A stretch of DNA of 64,000 bases from Glandiceps talaboti (GCF_964340395.1 NC_135560.1:15020598-15084597), one strand, 5' to 3'. Positions 24,914 to 43,927 are shown, numbered from the stretch's first letter. Program-made: numbers and translations. The notes: generated by a model from the sequence alone, not told the origin.

Positions 24914-24928
24914 GTTAGTAAGTAAGTT
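24849..24928. repeat. (CAGT)n-(TTAC)n microsatellite ending in an inverted motif
   Basis: CAGT units, then about 16 TTAC/ACTT units, then AGTTAGTAAGTAAG. The last part is complementary to the preceding ACTT units, so the end can fold back. Confidence 0.9.
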
Positions 24929-26937
<2,009 letters not shown>

Positions 26938-27005
<68 letters not shown>

Positions 27006-27030
27006 TTCTCTGTGTGTGTGTGTGTGTGTA
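26938..27030. repeat. (CT)n-(TG)n microsatellite
   Basis: About 65 bp of CT and about 20 bp of TG separated by a short C/T-rich link. Confidence 0.95.
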
Positions 27031-27259
27031 AATAAACGAAACACTGACTTACAAAATATATTTGCCAACACAGTGTTTACAACTAGCATTGCATAGGTGA
27101 AAAACATCGGTACATGTATGAACACTTTAAGATATATTTAAGCCGATGACGTATAGTCTTAAGTTTACAATAGCAAACATGAATCATACAATGTACATAA
27201 ATGCATGTGTCACGTTCTGCTTGTGCTGTCTTTATAGAAGGGTACTTGCGCAGTTGTGG

Positions 27260-27331
27260 ATTATCGTTTGCGAACAGCGGTCAATAAATTTGTTAATTAT
27301 CGTTTGCGAACAGCGGTCAATAAAGTTGTTA
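27260..27331. repeat. 36-bp tandem duplication
   Basis: Two adjacent 36-bp units (27260-27295 and 27296-27331) that differ at a single base in the AAATTTG/AAAGTTG segment. Each contains TTTGCGAACAGCGGTCAATA. Confidence 0.95.
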
Positions 27332-28789
27332 ATTACTCAACTGTCAACTATATTTAAAAAAAATGTAAACATTCATCTTTAAAATAACCTTCAATGTTGC
27401 TAACAAGACAGATGATCAATAATTAATGAGGTTAGTATATGTAGTACATCAATTAATGTTTTGTCACAAACTTTCCACCATATATTTTGCCTTGTTCCAA
27501 AAACAGCACACCTTAATTTATCCATAGAAAATCATATATTCCCTTTACGTTTGTATGTTCAGTATATACAAACTTCTTACCAGTACTAGGGTTTTATTAG
27601 ATATTCTTTAAAAAAGTAGGAAATTAAATTGATGTTTCCATAGCAATTTATTCGAACGGCTCACGTGTATCGATTGGTACGTTGTCAAAGGCAAATGTTC
27701 TTTTTTCGAACATGAAATGCAATCAACCAGAGTTAAATTACGTGTTAGTGGAAGCCTGACCTTAATCGGTCAAGTTAATCACACAGGGACATCTCTTCTT
27801 TTGATCCCAATAACTAACCTTATTTTGTGAAGATAATATGTTCACGGTTAAAAGGGGATAATCGCTTTGTGCTTTCATGGAGTGTATTTAAGCTTTGAAA
27901 GGCAAAAGTGTGTGTAATCGTCAGGAAACGTCGTTAATTCAAAAGATGAACACTCAAGTCCTTGGCTTCCACCTTTTGTAGTGCTGTATTGTATATCAAA
28001 TAGTGTTATCTCATATGGGATTTTGACCTGAAAGTGGAGAAAAATGTCTATTTAAATGCAAATTCTCAATTATGCTTTTTTATGCATTATAAATATTATG
28101 AAGTATGAAAAACATGATATAATTTAGGTTCCTTCCTTCCGTTTGCCTGATGGTGAAATTAAAATGTGACTAAATTTAGACGCATTGGCAAGTGGTGTAT
28201 TATGCAGCTCTGTCATAAAATGTTGGTATTACTTTGTTAAGAAAAACTCCAACCCATCATAATTCAAAATCGGGAGAAGTTTGATAATAATTGTATAGAG
28301 ATCAAAATTATATCAAAGGTAATTTTAAAATCCGATATGATCAGTGAATATCGCATTAAAATAAAAATATAGTCGAGTTCATCGCCTTGATGATATAGAT
28401 ACAAGCTTTCATATGAAAAAGCTTGAAGCGATTTAATAGCTAGCTTAAAGGAATTTGGTCCCAAAGGTACATTCTACCTAAATTATAAAGGTCAGAGTTT
28501 GTATTAAAAGTGTGAATGAGGACGACTGTAAGCCTGTGTTAACTGAAAGAGAACAGATTTGCCTTTTGAGATATATTGTTCAATGTCAGCGGACTATCTG
28601 AGCTTTGCCACCCTCTCACTGACATTCGTTTGCTATGTGCATACGAATTTTCGCTAATTTTATTCTGTTCATTGTGGCTGCAATATTACGCAATCACAGA
28701 CCGGTGACTCAAAACAGTCTCGTATTTCACAAGAAATTATACCATGAACCACATGATTTGTAACGTTCTCACGTGCGTACATTTGAGTT

Positions 28790-28790
<1 letters not shown>
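27332..28790. other. AT-rich DNA, no gene seen
   Basis: No recognisable genes. 28200-28470 may share weak similarity with 31540-31780 and 36280-36400 (AACCCAT-CTCA-TT-AAAATGAA motifs), possibly a very old repeat. Confidence 0.45.

Positions 28791-28884
<94 letters not shown>
28791..28884. repeat. (CT)n microsatellite
   Basis: About 94 bp of pure CT. Confidence 0.97.
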
Positions 28885-28887
<3 letters not shown>

Positions 28888-29017
28888 ATAGTAGTTGGGA
28901 AATAACCAATACTGCTAAAACTTTCATGATATGGTGGCAACCATTAAACTTTTGATTCTGGGACTACCGTCCATTTTATGGCTGACAGCTTTTGAAGTAT
29001 ATTTAAAAAAAAAATTT

Positions 29018-29122
29018 CAACAAGGGGAGGGTCAAGACGGAATCGGGGAAGGTCATATTTTACCCAACGGCCTGGGCCTGATTCCCTCGTCCCTACCCCT
29101 TATATTTACTGAAGGCTCTCTT
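29018..29122 (+). mobile_element. SINE-like dispersed repeat, copy 2
   Basis: Diverged partner of 5797-5900; both end in the CTGAAGGCTCTCT motif. Preceded by an A-run (29006-29014). Confidence 0.55.
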
Positions 29123-32100
29123 ACCGACACGCTCATTCGAATTCGGAGATCATATCGCTATTATTCCATCGACTATTTCATTCGGACGCGTTAAAAGTGC
29201 GAACTACGTGAACGTCGGGGAATTTCGAGTAACTTTGCCCACCCTGTCAGAGATTACCAAGAAACTGTAATCACACGTCGACGTTGTATCATACCATCGG
29301 GAACAGAGGGGGCTAGAGGGCGTTCACTTTATTTTGACGCGGTGTAAGTAAACTACGGGAACTCCGGAGAATCTGGTTAAAAGAAGTGGAGATTACCGAC
29401 ACTCTGAAACGATGATCAGACATCATTCCTTCGAAAGCGCGGGTGGGGGGTGGGTGGCGTACTTGTACACATTAATCCGATGTATAGATTTGATTATACT
29501 CAATTTGGTTGACAAGCCGTTTCTGACCCCAGTGCAGAATAGAGAAGCTCAGCTGTCCTAGATTCATAACGAGGCCGCAGTAATTTTTAGGATCCCAATA
29601 ACAGTAAATAACAAGGGAGCAATCGAAGACTGATTATACCAATGAACATAATATAAAAAGATGCAAAGCGTTATTTTTAGTTAAGATTAGATTTGCATGT
29701 ACTGTAACAACATAAACAGTAAACCTTGGAAAGAATGAAGGACATATTGTTTACAGTTTGTAGCAGTTGGTATTGGATAAGGCTGGGATTTCACCCTGAG
29801 TCTACACGTTTAGAATAACAAACTGGCGACTCAAGTATGTCTGCCTGAGAGATGGTAATCCCATTTCTTTATTTGTAATTGTGTTGTTGACTCCTAGATA
29901 CTAAATTGGCGCAATTTGTAATAGAAATGTTATCTTTTACAAAGGCTTTAACCGCAATGTGTGCGTAAATATATTATTGAAGGTAGCATGCTTTCCGGCA
30001 GCGTTTGCCCAAATACAAACCATTAAAATATATGAAATCGTTGCCATATGGACACTACAATTGCTCCGGGTCGTATTGCTCGTATTGAAATAATGAAAGT
30101 AATTTCGTGGTTGCCTGCTTTGTTTTACGATTTGTTTGCATTGCATTCTTTACTGTAACAAATGACTCCTGATTTGTTCTGTTTGAATCATACTGATGGG
30201 TTGGAGTGTTCATGAACAAAGTATCAATAGAAATTAACCAATAATATCTCCGAGATCCACTGAGCATTAACTAACAGTTGTTCATCAACCCGTCACCAGG
30301 ATCGGCTATCGATCATAGCTAGCAATCGAATTTGGGTGATTATCTTGATCATACGGGAATAACGCAAAGTGCTGACAAGTAGGATATGGCAGAAAACCAC
30401 CGTGTATATTTGACACACAAGTCGACATATGTCAACCTTTGATATAAATGGTTTCCATGTAAATTAGATTCCATGTAATATTTCAAATTATTGCTTAAGT
30501 GGACAGGAAAGACAGACATCAAAAATGAGTCATTTTTTCTTTGCGTACATGTTGTTAATTAATATGTTTAAAAATAACTAAAGATATACATGTATCCATT
30601 GCTTGTTTCGATTCTTCGGTGTTTATTTCTGAAGTATTTTTCACCAAGATTATATTTTGATAGAAGCAGTATAATAGCATGTGTCAAAAATACCTAATCA
30701 AATTTTAACCACGTAGAGTATTATAGATCATTTTTTGCTGTATTAAATTTTAAATTGAGACACGGAAATGAAAATTAATTTTCCTCAGGGGCTAAAATCT
30801 CAGTCGCTATTAATGAAGTCGATTATGATAACATATTTCAATGTGTTAATAACTGTAAATGATTGATTTTATATAATTTTATACAACTTTATGATGACGT
30901 ATAATCCAATTATCAACATACAGTCAGTTTTCAAGTATATCTGTACAATAAATTCATCTAAAGGTGTTGAATGTAGATATCTTATCAAATGTAAATTTTG
31001 ACGTCTGAACTTCTCCGAGAATTAAATAGATTGAGTGGTTCTATACACCATTTGAAACTCGAATTGTTGATTGATACTCTGATAATGTTCACCATTGTCG
31101 AGTTTTCAGCAAAATATGGCAATTATCGCTTTACAAATTTCTAATCTATGGCGGTGCCTCGTTTGTTAAGACTTCACTGTCAAAATAATTGATATAGCTG
31201 AAAAATATCGTCATGTACTCTGATTATATGAAGAGATTTACATTGACGACGTACAAATGACGTACTGGCATTTACACTATAGTCTGAAGCATGTCTAAAT
31301 ATTGACAGTTTGCATTCCACAGGGAGCTATGATAGCTTCTCTCGAGAGGATATAAGACTTATTTGGTGTTTCTTTCTTGATTAGGTAATGCACTCTATCT
31401 CATTATTTTTCAAAGTACAAAGTCTTAACTATATTTGTATAAATCTGACAGAATTCAGAATAAAAGACTCTATTAAAGCGGACATCAAGCTTGAAGATGT
31501 GTGGTTTGTAAGTGACGTATAGCAGTTTACTGTATTCTCGGAAATTTCGCCGTTAATTTATCATTCACAAATAACTCAAACCCATTCTCAGTTCAAATGA
31601 AGAACAACAAACTGGTATCACCGTACAAATTTTAAAAATCAAGGGAACTGAAATACAAAAAAATAACCATTTTAGAATCCAATATGGCCACTGAATATTG
31701 AAAGATTGTTGATGTTTTGAAAGACGATGAACGCCCTCCTTTTTTCTTAATAATGTCAGTAGAACCAGGAACATATTTTCATATGGAAAAGATTGGATGG
31801 ATTACAATAGTTATAGGCGGAATAATCTAACTACAACCTCGGGGTATAAAGTATTACCCACTGAATTCAAGAAGCTTTGATCATGATATCACCTTGCTTT
31901 GTTCAGGTGTACGATTTCGTCGGTTTCATTGTCGTGGTATTGCCCCAATGACGTGCTCAACTCAAAGTTTAGTACTTGTTTTCTCGGAGAGTCTCTTTGA
32001 AACGAGTTTGTTACGTTATAAATATACAATGTGGTGGGCTTCAACTACGGTGTGGAATCACGTGCAAGGTGTTTCATCAGGAACACTAAATAAACGAAAA

Positions 32101-32938
32101 CACGTTAATATCTCGAGATAATATGCCAGGAGGATTAAATAAACGGCGCCTTTCAAGTCTTCTCTTTCTTAAGGATAACAGCTAGCAGAGGAATCGGGTT
32201 GACGCCACAGATCACAGGAAGGGGTAGATTAAGCTTAGAGATTACCACTGCGTCATTATGTTATCATGAAGACATATTGCATGATATTTTTTTCTGATTA
32301 CTCCCATGAAATTGATTTATATGGAGCTGTTCATGAACCTGTTATTGCTTTAATATTGGTTCAAGTTCAGAGACGTTTTTTATCAAATTAACTCTTCGTC
32401 TATTCATCTTCATAAATTTTGCCACAACTCAAAAAAATCCGAATTTACATATTTAAATTTTCCCCAACCTTTCCCCATCTTCTCAATTACATCAATATTT
32501 CACTCCATAACAACATCTCTCGATTCTATCAATATTTCTATCCTTAAGAAAACATTAATGCAATCACAACTACAATGGCAAGCAATAACTGATGCAGCTC
32601 GATTGTGTTAAAATTCAATTATATTTCACTCCCTAACAAAACGCAGTTCAGTTGATATATCTGTAGTTACAGTGACCATAGCGTAACCAACATGTCTCCA
32701 TTTCGTTTGAATTGAAAGGGGCCCAAGCTAAGTTTATACGGATATTGGGCATAGTCCTTGCTGCCATATCTAAACGGTAATTATAATATTCTACTTACTG
32801 AAGCATAATTATATACTTAGCCACCAATTGGAAATAAATGTTTTAAAAATACTTTGATGTGTTATCCTCGGTGATTTTTATACTTTGTATTTTAATATGT
32901 ACTTGTATAATATTTACCCAAATAAAACTCAAACTCAA
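29123..32938. other. AT-rich DNA, no gene seen
   Basis: About 3.8 kb. The frame at 31894-32121 (plus) and the minus-strand frames near 29937-30267 and 31565-31774 have no recognisable domain. Confidence 0.5.
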
Positions 32939-33115
32939 ATTGCAATTGACTGAACCCAAACATGGTATTTAGATATAACTGATTAACTATCGGATGACGT
33001 TATTTATCGTACGTATCCCAAAAAAAGGTTCAGGAATTCCCTACTATGCATTCTACTGTTCTAACAATGCCAGACGACAATTGTAATGTTACAGAAGACA
33101 TGCATTGATATTAAC
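32939..33115 (+). repeat. Dispersed repeat family A, copy 2
   Basis: Diverged partner of the repeat at 1-240, in the same orientation. Similarity ends soon after AGAAGACATG. Confidence 0.6.
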
Positions 33116-35784
33116 ATTATACTGGAATGTGCACGTGGTTTTATGTATGTATTTTGACCCTAGTAAACGGGTTTTAAACTCAGCTTGTGCCACATAAACT
33201 ATTTCATTATTTTTTTTTAACAAACTGCAACTGAACTCGCGACAGGCTTTACACAGAACTCGGTCGCTTGTTGGAAGGACGTGTTTTAATTTAATAGCAT
33301 GGTGGGTTAACATGCAAAATAGAAATAGTAAAAACTCTAATAAGTCATAACGAAAATCTGGCCCTTAGTCTGTCAACGGCTATCAATTATTCGAAAACCG
33401 TCTTTCGAAAGTAGACAAACGACAGAACGATACCATGTTTTCGAATATCATCCCCCTAGAGGTCTAATTGTAAGACATTTCTGTCTGTAAAAGAGATTCA
33501 TTTCATTAACTACAGTATTCCCGGGGGACTTATCATGAAAATTTTAAAGCGTGGACAAAGTAGGCGTCTGACATTTTCAAAACCGCATTTAACGAGACAA
33601 ATGGGCCTGTAAAGAGTTGTCTTTATCTAAGTGTATTAAACTTTGAAATATCTTGTGGGTTAAATAGTGATTTATGGTCATAGTGGTAAGATCTGGGATT
33701 AAATTATTTCCGTTTGATATCCAGGGGTTGTGATCTTATAAATAAAATTGAAACATTTTGGAGAAGTTAATGAACCGAAACGCTTTTTTGAACGAAGTGT
33801 TGTCAACTGAAACAGAGCTGTGATCGATTATGCCATTTTCACCCCATCAGGGAAGTTTTCCGTTTCCATCGCCCTAATTGGTTCAATGGAAATATTCACC
33901 TTGTCTATCTAGATCTGATATAAGAAAAGCGTTACGCCATGAAGCTGCCCTAGTCTTGGAATGATACATTTCCTTATTATGTCAAATTGCATAGTATATG
34001 TATATTTGTATATATGTATATGGGTATTTAATCATTTTACTATATTCTCTCTTGCAAATGAAATAAAGAGACACACTAATACACTATCAGCATGCCGTAG
34101 TCTTTGACACCGACAGGGAATACTGATTTCGTAATACATATATTTATAGCCAAGCCTTAATCTACAACATACGGAAAATTTATATGCGAAGAAATTAAAT
34201 GAACACACATGTGCTTATGGGATATTTTGAATAAACGTTTCATAGTATTATGAATTTTTAATTTGCACTACGGATGGTTGCAACGTGTCAGGAAAGGAGA
34301 GTTGTCACTTTTATATACGAAAGTACCATTATGTAATATTATTTTGATGGTGTGTTAAAACAAACTTACAGGTTGCACAAGTTGTAGCCAGTCATAGCAG
34401 GCGGATGATCGAGCTACCAACCATTCTCTTTATACAGCCTGTGAACTGCTCCTTCAAACACATTGTTTTTCTTGGATATCATGTGGAGAAGCTGATTGGT
34501 TAAATAAGTGACATGATGTCTATGTTATGTTGACTGTGTCAAATGATCAATGAGAGCCAGTTGTATGAATATAGAATGTGATCACCTTGTTACAAATAAC
34601 CACAACCGGTAATGGACACATGATATCCTAATTTTATGCTGATTTTTTCCTCCTGGTGCATGTGGTGTCGTAGACAATGAGGCAGGTAAAAAATACTGAC
34701 TTCGAGTTACCGGGTTCGCGGGCTGTGTTGAGAGAACGCGTGTAACATCGACCATCCAGGGTGTCACAGAGACAGAGACAGTCATCGTGTACCTATCCAT
34801 AGCGTACATGGAAGATCTAAAAACATTACGCGTTTAGTTACTGTTCTATGTAAATCAGTGGGGAATTACCATGGCTAAATGTAGCTGGTGAAAGTTTTGA
34901 CAACAAGTAAGAATATGATTGTTTTGACGGCTACCAGCTTTTTCTACATCGTATCAGAAAATAAACAATGGCTTTAATGTTGACAAAAGATGGCTCGTTT
35001 CCTTGCCATGGTAACGCCCCATACTCATTCGAAATCAAATTAAAGGTGAGGGAGCTTTTCCGGATACAAATTTAATGGGTAAGGGATATCAAATATGTAA
35101 ACCTATGCAAAAGTGACCCGTAATGTTTACAACATATTTAGTAATTATTAAATACAATCTTCTTTTTAGTATACATGTATGTTCTCTGATATTGATACTA
35201 TAAAAAGGACACTGTATGCAGGAAATAAATTCTCTGTTGATGAAGTACATTTACTCTTTCAAATCGTTGAACATACAGGAAACTATAGGGAGGCGGTTTT
35301 GTTTTAAACTTTAATTTGACAGTTGTGTTTGGAAATTACAGGTCATTTGACAAATCACAGTACCCATCATAATTTTTTTTTCTATATCAAAAATAAATTA
35401 TTGTAACATTATCACTGTCATTACCGAGTTCGGATTAGGATTTACATTTTGGCGGGAATATATGACTGTTAGACCTACAGACAAAGTTCGTCTTGAAAAA
35501 TGTCAATATCATATCCAATCATTTGTCGACAGTAAAATCACGTGACGTAGTCAGCGATGTAAACTGAGCTATGACTGTGATGAGAGGAATATCTTACACT
35601 GTATATCCCATCATGTTACAGCTGAAGAAAATACACTGCAGAATCAAAAGTCAGAACAGATACAATTATCGGTTGTGACTATTATATGTAGCTGTGTACA
35701 ATCATGATGCTATGCATGCCAAGGTTTCGTCTGTCAACATTAATAGAGGGACGGGTAGTGTCTTTCATTTTGTCATTGTTTATC
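33116..35784. other. AT-rich DNA, no gene seen
   Basis: No recognisable features. A segment near 34660-34735 has a weak B-box-like GGGTTCGCGGG but no A-box at the right spacing. Confidence 0.5.
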
Positions 35785-35945
35785 AAACACAGACAGAAAC
35801 ACACAGCAGTTATATTACAATGTTACAGTACATAAATCACTCTCTGTAAAAGACAGACACATGCAATAATTACATGAAAATGATACAAATCGTCTGCAAT
35901 AGACAGATACATACAACAAGTTGAATTGTATCCATTCTGACTGAC
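35785..35945 (+). repeat. Copy related to the MITE-like element at 10.9-11.2 kb
   Basis: It carries two successive GACAGA-[C/T]ACATGCAA/GACAGATACATACAA units and ends with CAACAAGTTGAATTGTATCC, matching the right terminus of 10861-11189. The left half is missing or diverged. Confidence 0.5.
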
Positions 35946-38122
<2,177 letters not shown>

Positions 38123-41100
38123 TATGTATGTACATGCATGCATATACGAGTTTTTAGTTAGACGTGTTAACCTATTTTTTTATCTCAATGTATTAATTCC
38201 AATAGATAACATTCACTGTGAATGAAGCTTTAAAAACTATCCGGAAAAAATATCATCTTGAGAGGTTGCAATCAAACTTATTTGCTTTCTTTTGTATTAT
38301 GCAACTAAGTTATAAAGAATATGAGCTGATGTGATTGAGCCAATTTTGTTTATTGTTCCTGTCTTATTTGCCTTGTTCATAAGTCATCCTATTCCACTTT
38401 CATCGACTTCTCCGGCATTTATGATATTCTGAAGCCATTATCTGTTGGCGTTGAGCGTGATACAATAGTACTTCTGTGTCAGATAGTTGATGGAATCGTT
38501 AAAAATTCCATCAAAGAAGACATATTTAGAATATTTCACCACCTTGAGGATAAACATGTGAGTTGTGAACACGCGCCCCCAGCGGCGGATATCCATAGCA
38601 TGGCAGTTAACAATATACTCGCAGATCGTCTAATTTTACCATTAGTACTCCCGAGTCCACTACAGTGTCCTGCAGTCGTGTAAATCGATTAAGGGCGAAC
38701 AATCAGTTTCAGGTAAGGTGTAAGAAGATTTTTTTATTAACTTGTAGCAATTATGAAATGCAATAATACTCCTGAATAAGGTGTCGTGAGTGGGTGGTAA
38801 GAAAAAACGCGTCAGTGGCAAAGCGAAATTTTTTGCCGGGAGTTGCATTATACAAATTGCTGTAGAAGGCTGTCTGTCCTTATTCCGATCGAAGAACTCT
38901 CTCAAAGATTCCGCTTTTAAAGGCCGCCGTGAATGCGAGTACCGGTCTGTGGGACTCAATTCTGTTAAATCAATTATGTATCGATAGCGAACAGTCTCAA
39001 CTCTCCGTAATTGTCCCCTCTACGTTTTACGTATTGATTTCATGTGACGAGACGATATAGTACTTAGAAAAAGCCTTGAATCTAGAGTAATACTAGGTAA
39101 AGTAAAAATACTAGCTATTTGTATTGATATATATATAGCAGCTCAAATAGTAACATTGTACAAAAGTGTACATAACTTGTGTGAAATAGGATATGAGCAT
39201 ACCTTTCCATAGATTGTATATGATGAAAACCGAAAAAAAATAATTCAAGATTGTCTATTCAGCTGATCGGCTGTTCATTACTCTACACAACAACCAACCA
39301 CTACCTCCAAGTTTGACTCGTTTGATATGACAATACGTACGCATCATAGTGTTCACACAGTGTAATTAAATTGTATTATGTTGATTAAACAAATAGCTTT
39401 TCGGCACTTTGGCACACATATGTGTTGTAAACAATATATACCATAGTTTTGCGCAAAGCAAATTGTGTGTCATTTTATAAAATGTGACTTTACAAGTCTA
39501 TACTTCGGATTCATCGAACGGATATGGCATAATCTTAGATTAATGTTACAAATTTAACAGTTTCGACTATTTCAACTTTTGTCGTATACATGTGCGATGT
39601 TAGATTATGCTGAACAAAAATATCACTATGTTTAATGACCTCAACAGTCACCAGTAACCCTACAGGTTTTACAAATTTCACTTATACTAATTTGATATTA
39701 TTTTTTAAATAGTAGTTTTTATTTTCAACCCCTTTTCTTGATAGACAATGTGACGTGGCAAGCTTTTTTTTTTTACAAGGGAAGCCAGTTGACTTGATAA
39801 TGAAAAAAAACTTCGTCTGGCTCAACAAAAAAGTCTTACGATTATATAAATATGGCAAGACAAATATTTTTCAAAAAATATTGCTACATTTTATGTATAC
39901 ATGAGCTACTATTATCTTAGCCGATAGTCGCCATTTCATATGTATTGTACCAATGTATGCATTTGTCAGATGCATAAATGGATCAAAATGGAACATTTGT
40001 ACTTCATTTCTTGCGGTGCCAATGTTAACCAGACGACGAGATTAATGTTAATAAGATATTTGTCAAACCAGATAACGAGATTTAGCAATGTTTAATAATA
40101 AGATATATGTCTAGTCAGAAGGTGTTATACATGCGTATGTGGCACTGTAGCAATGTTCATTAGAGCAAAACGACGATACATTTAACCACTAGCTTTGAAC
40201 AGTTGTTTCAAAATCGTAAAACCCGTAAACGCTTATCACTAACTACTAACTGTAATGCCAAATTAAAAATAATAACAATCATGTAATATTGGAGACAGCG
40301 AGATTTGTAAAAAAACATGCAAAAAGTCAACGTTCAAAATTCGTGTGCATGAATTATAACACTTAGATCTATGAAAGGTTGTCTCTGTAAATAGTTTCAT
40401 GATAACATTGCTCATTGTAAAAACTAATTAATTATGTTGTTAGTGGATGTAGCGATAACGTAAAAGATGCCCACACACTTACGGTTGAATCAACAACGAA
40501 TATTGTATCTTGCAAAACAAATGTTACGAGTTTACTTATTTGTGTAATTTCTGTATCATACTTATTCATAAATGTATGTCACTTTTACACGTTTGGACCG
40601 CTACTGTTTGATGGAAAGCTTGTTCGGGTGAACGTGACTGCTAGTGTAAGGTCGCTACAAGTCCTTGTAAACACATACCTATCGGCGCTACTACAACTAA
40701 AAGCATTTAAATTGATTCTAAAAGTAACCTCATCGCCTCTTAGACAGTAACCAAATAGTTCTTTAATTCAAGATTTAGGTGGGCAATACTTAGATCACAT
40801 TGCTTTGAAGGTCAAGTGTCACCACCCTAGGGCGGTCACATTCCCATGATCCCCTATGTCTTTTATAATAGTTGGCAATTTGTTGACACACACTACAGTT
40901 GTGTCAACACAATTCACTTCACGAGCATGACAAGCGGAGAACTCTTCAGCTTTACTGCCTTCGTAGGTGTGCGAAAACGTTGGAGTGAAGTTGAAGATGC
41001 ATTAACAACCATGTGCCACTGTCCCTCTGGAATTTAAGATAGGGTTAATAGCTCTCTTAGTGGACGAAGTGCTTTAAGTGATGACAAAAAAACTATCACT

Positions 41101-41517
41101 TTTAAATGAACCAAAGTAAACTGGCTAATATCGACCAATGGCTATTATGTATATTGATGAATATAGAACACGAATAATAAATGATATATAACTGTTGGCA
41201 CAGAAGATGTGTTATTTAATGATAGTTGATTATCATAATTCATGATACTATATATTCATAGTGAGTGATCTAAGGCAGAGTCGTCTGCCCAAAGCAGCTA
41301 TATCCAGTATTTGAATCATGATTATTGTTAAGCTGGGAGACTGAATTTCAATCGTAAAAGGTGTGCAATTACATTTTTTTGCCCAACTCGAATAATATGT
41401 ATACTTGAAGCTTTTTGTTGACATTTGACAGAGTATTATTATGTTGAGTGGGTTTTTTTTTCTGAGTAAAACTAACCCGAATTTAACTTAACTAGCTTCA
41501 TTACACTTTAAAGCTGA
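38123..41517. other. AT-rich DNA, no gene seen
   Basis: About 3.4 kb. The opposing frames near 38660-38987 and the frame at 40846-41037 show no recognisable domain. Confidence 0.5.
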
Positions 41518-41935
41518 ATCATACCACACAATACCGAATCAAACATAAAACTAGACCAAACCAACTAAACCTAACGCAAACCAAAATAAACCAAATCAAA
41601 GCAAGTATAAAACCAAACCAACATACCAACAGACCAAATCAAATCAAATCAAATCAGACAACCTGACAAGACACAACCAGGCAATACCGAACCAAATCAA
41701 ACCAACAAACCAAACTAAACCAAACAATTTAACAAAACAAAACTAGACAGAACCCAAACCAAACAATTCCAAACTAAACCTAACCAACACCAAACCAAAC
41801 CATCACAAACCATATTATATCAAACCTAAGAAAACAAAACAAAACAAAAACCTACCAAATCAAACCATCCCAAACTAAACTAATCCAACACACCATCAAA
41901 GCAAAGCAAAACAAACAAAGCAAATATAAGACCAA
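41518..41935. repeat. Degenerate A/C-rich (AAACC/AAATC-like) low-complexity tract
   Basis: About 420 bp dominated by AAACC, AAATC and AAACT words with almost no G on the plus strand. The units are too diverged for a clean period, so it looks like an aged pentanucleotide-type satellite. Confidence 0.85.
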
Positions 41936-42942
41936 AGTTCGTTATTTTGTACACTCTTCTCGTTATTTAAACAAATAACAAATCTTTATTTATCTATTGA
42001 ACTCCGTTTATGGTTGAATTTGCAATGATTTTGTCGACCAAGAGTAAAATGCTGTTAATGTCATGACGCACTTTAGAGGTAAGACTAATCTTATGTAAGG
42101 AAAACGATGCATAGTAACAGGACTTACTCAATCGGGCTTCGATGTAACGGTAATCATTCTCGTCAAAACCTCTTAGCCTACTAATGGCAAATACTTGTAT
42201 CTAAAGTTTACTCTATGTCCATGCGATATCAAACAGAATATTGTAATAATGCATGTACCGTTCATTTTAGTTTACACCTTGGTTAAAGACAGTGTATGTT
42301 ATTATATTTAAACAGCGCATGTACATCAGTGTACTCACGCGAAAATACATGCCTACATACAGAGAATATAGCACATACGTGTCCCCATGTAGCCTTGATG
42401 ATGTTACACGCATTTGTTATTACATGTACTGCCGAGGTATACTGATAATGCGTTTTGTGGTGTTCAATGTAGTACGGCATTTTTAAAAGAATCTCAAATG
42501 GAAAATCGATGAAAAGGAATCAAGCATAAGAAGGGTGACACGTAGGGTCGATAACACGATGGATTCGAATACCCTACAAAATAAATTGATTCTATATTTG
42601 AAGTGCTCTGCTTTTTATGTCGCCTGATCATTTTCCCAACCAATTGATTGGAAAGTGACGCAGTGATGATGGAACAACATAACACGAATTTGCACGACAT
42701 TTAATAAATCAATAACATTTTATTACAGTATTAAAGAATTGTGTCACTATGACTACAATGTATAACGTACATGTAGTACTATCAAGGGCAACTATCACAC
42801 CACCACTTTGCTGATGAACACTATTTTGTACATCAATAAGGGCAAAAATCTAACATTGTAAAAAATAAATTGCGGAAAATGTTGCGATTTTGCATTTACT
42901 AGCTTACGAAAAAACGGTGTGATTGTTAAAGCCAAAGGGTGC
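41936..42942. other. AT-rich DNA, no gene seen
   Basis: No recognisable features. Confidence 0.5.
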
Positions 42943-42980
42943 ATTCATTCATTCATTCATTCATTCATTCATTCATTCAT
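42943..42980. repeat. (ATTC)n microsatellite
   Basis: Nine ATTC units. Confidence 0.95.
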
Positions 42981-43734
42981 CACCCAATTCCTCATTTATC
43001 GTTGTCAAATCAATAAATTCCTGCTCTGTATAAAATGTGTCTGTAGTTAAAACACAGTATGATATCATTCTCATAAGTAGTTCATAGTAATCAACGTTGT
43101 TGTCATGTACCATTTTCCGTCCCCCCTGGGTGGAATATTCATTAAACGTATTTCATTAAAACTACAAAAGACATGTAACAGGATAATTTCTACTTGACGT
43201 TTCCATGTAAATAGCAGGATGTGTTCTGACTCCGATCAATCATTCAAGTAGTATTTTCTTAATGAAAAGAAAGTTGTAAAAATGGTTCTAATTCATACAA
43301 CCTTATTTTTTAATGACAGGAAAGACAGTAATGTCGGATATTACGAATTCAACGTGGCTATGATAAAATGAGAAAGGTCTTTGCAAATGAAAGACAAAAA
43401 ACTTCTGTCAGTATTTAGTTCTTTGGCGTTCAAGACCATGGCCGACATCTATGCCCTTGTGTATTTCTTATAGAACCGTGTCTCATTTACCGCACCAGCG
43501 CTTTTCTTTCAGGAGCGTGACATGTATATATACATTTTTTTTACGAATAATGGAGAACAGGGTTCTAATTTTCAACTTGAAACCAATGTCACGAATATGC
43601 CATCTATACAAAATTGCCTCTAATGACAATAAGGACGGTCCAGCTGCGGCACGTCCATACCAATCTACTTGATGACAGGCATGTTTATTTTAACATAGCA
43701 GAGATATTCTTGGTCGTTTGAGAGTATGCCACAG
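42981..43734. other. AT-rich DNA, no gene seen
   Basis: No recognisable features. Confidence 0.5.
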
Positions 43735-43800
43735 CATGTATGTATGTATGTATGTATGTATGTATGTATGTATGTATGTATGTATGTATGTGTGTGTGTG

Positions 43801-43834
<34 letters not shown>

Positions 43835-43927
43835 TGTATGTATGTATGTATGTATGTATGTGTGTGTGTGTCTGCGTGCGTGCGTGTGTCCGTCCGTCAG
43901 CACGCCCACCCACCCGCCCGCCCGTCC

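Noticed and set aside
34582-34809. Possible tRNA-like or SINE segment with GGGTTCGCGGG
   Set aside because: Only a weak B-box-like motif; no A-box at the right distance and no second copy.
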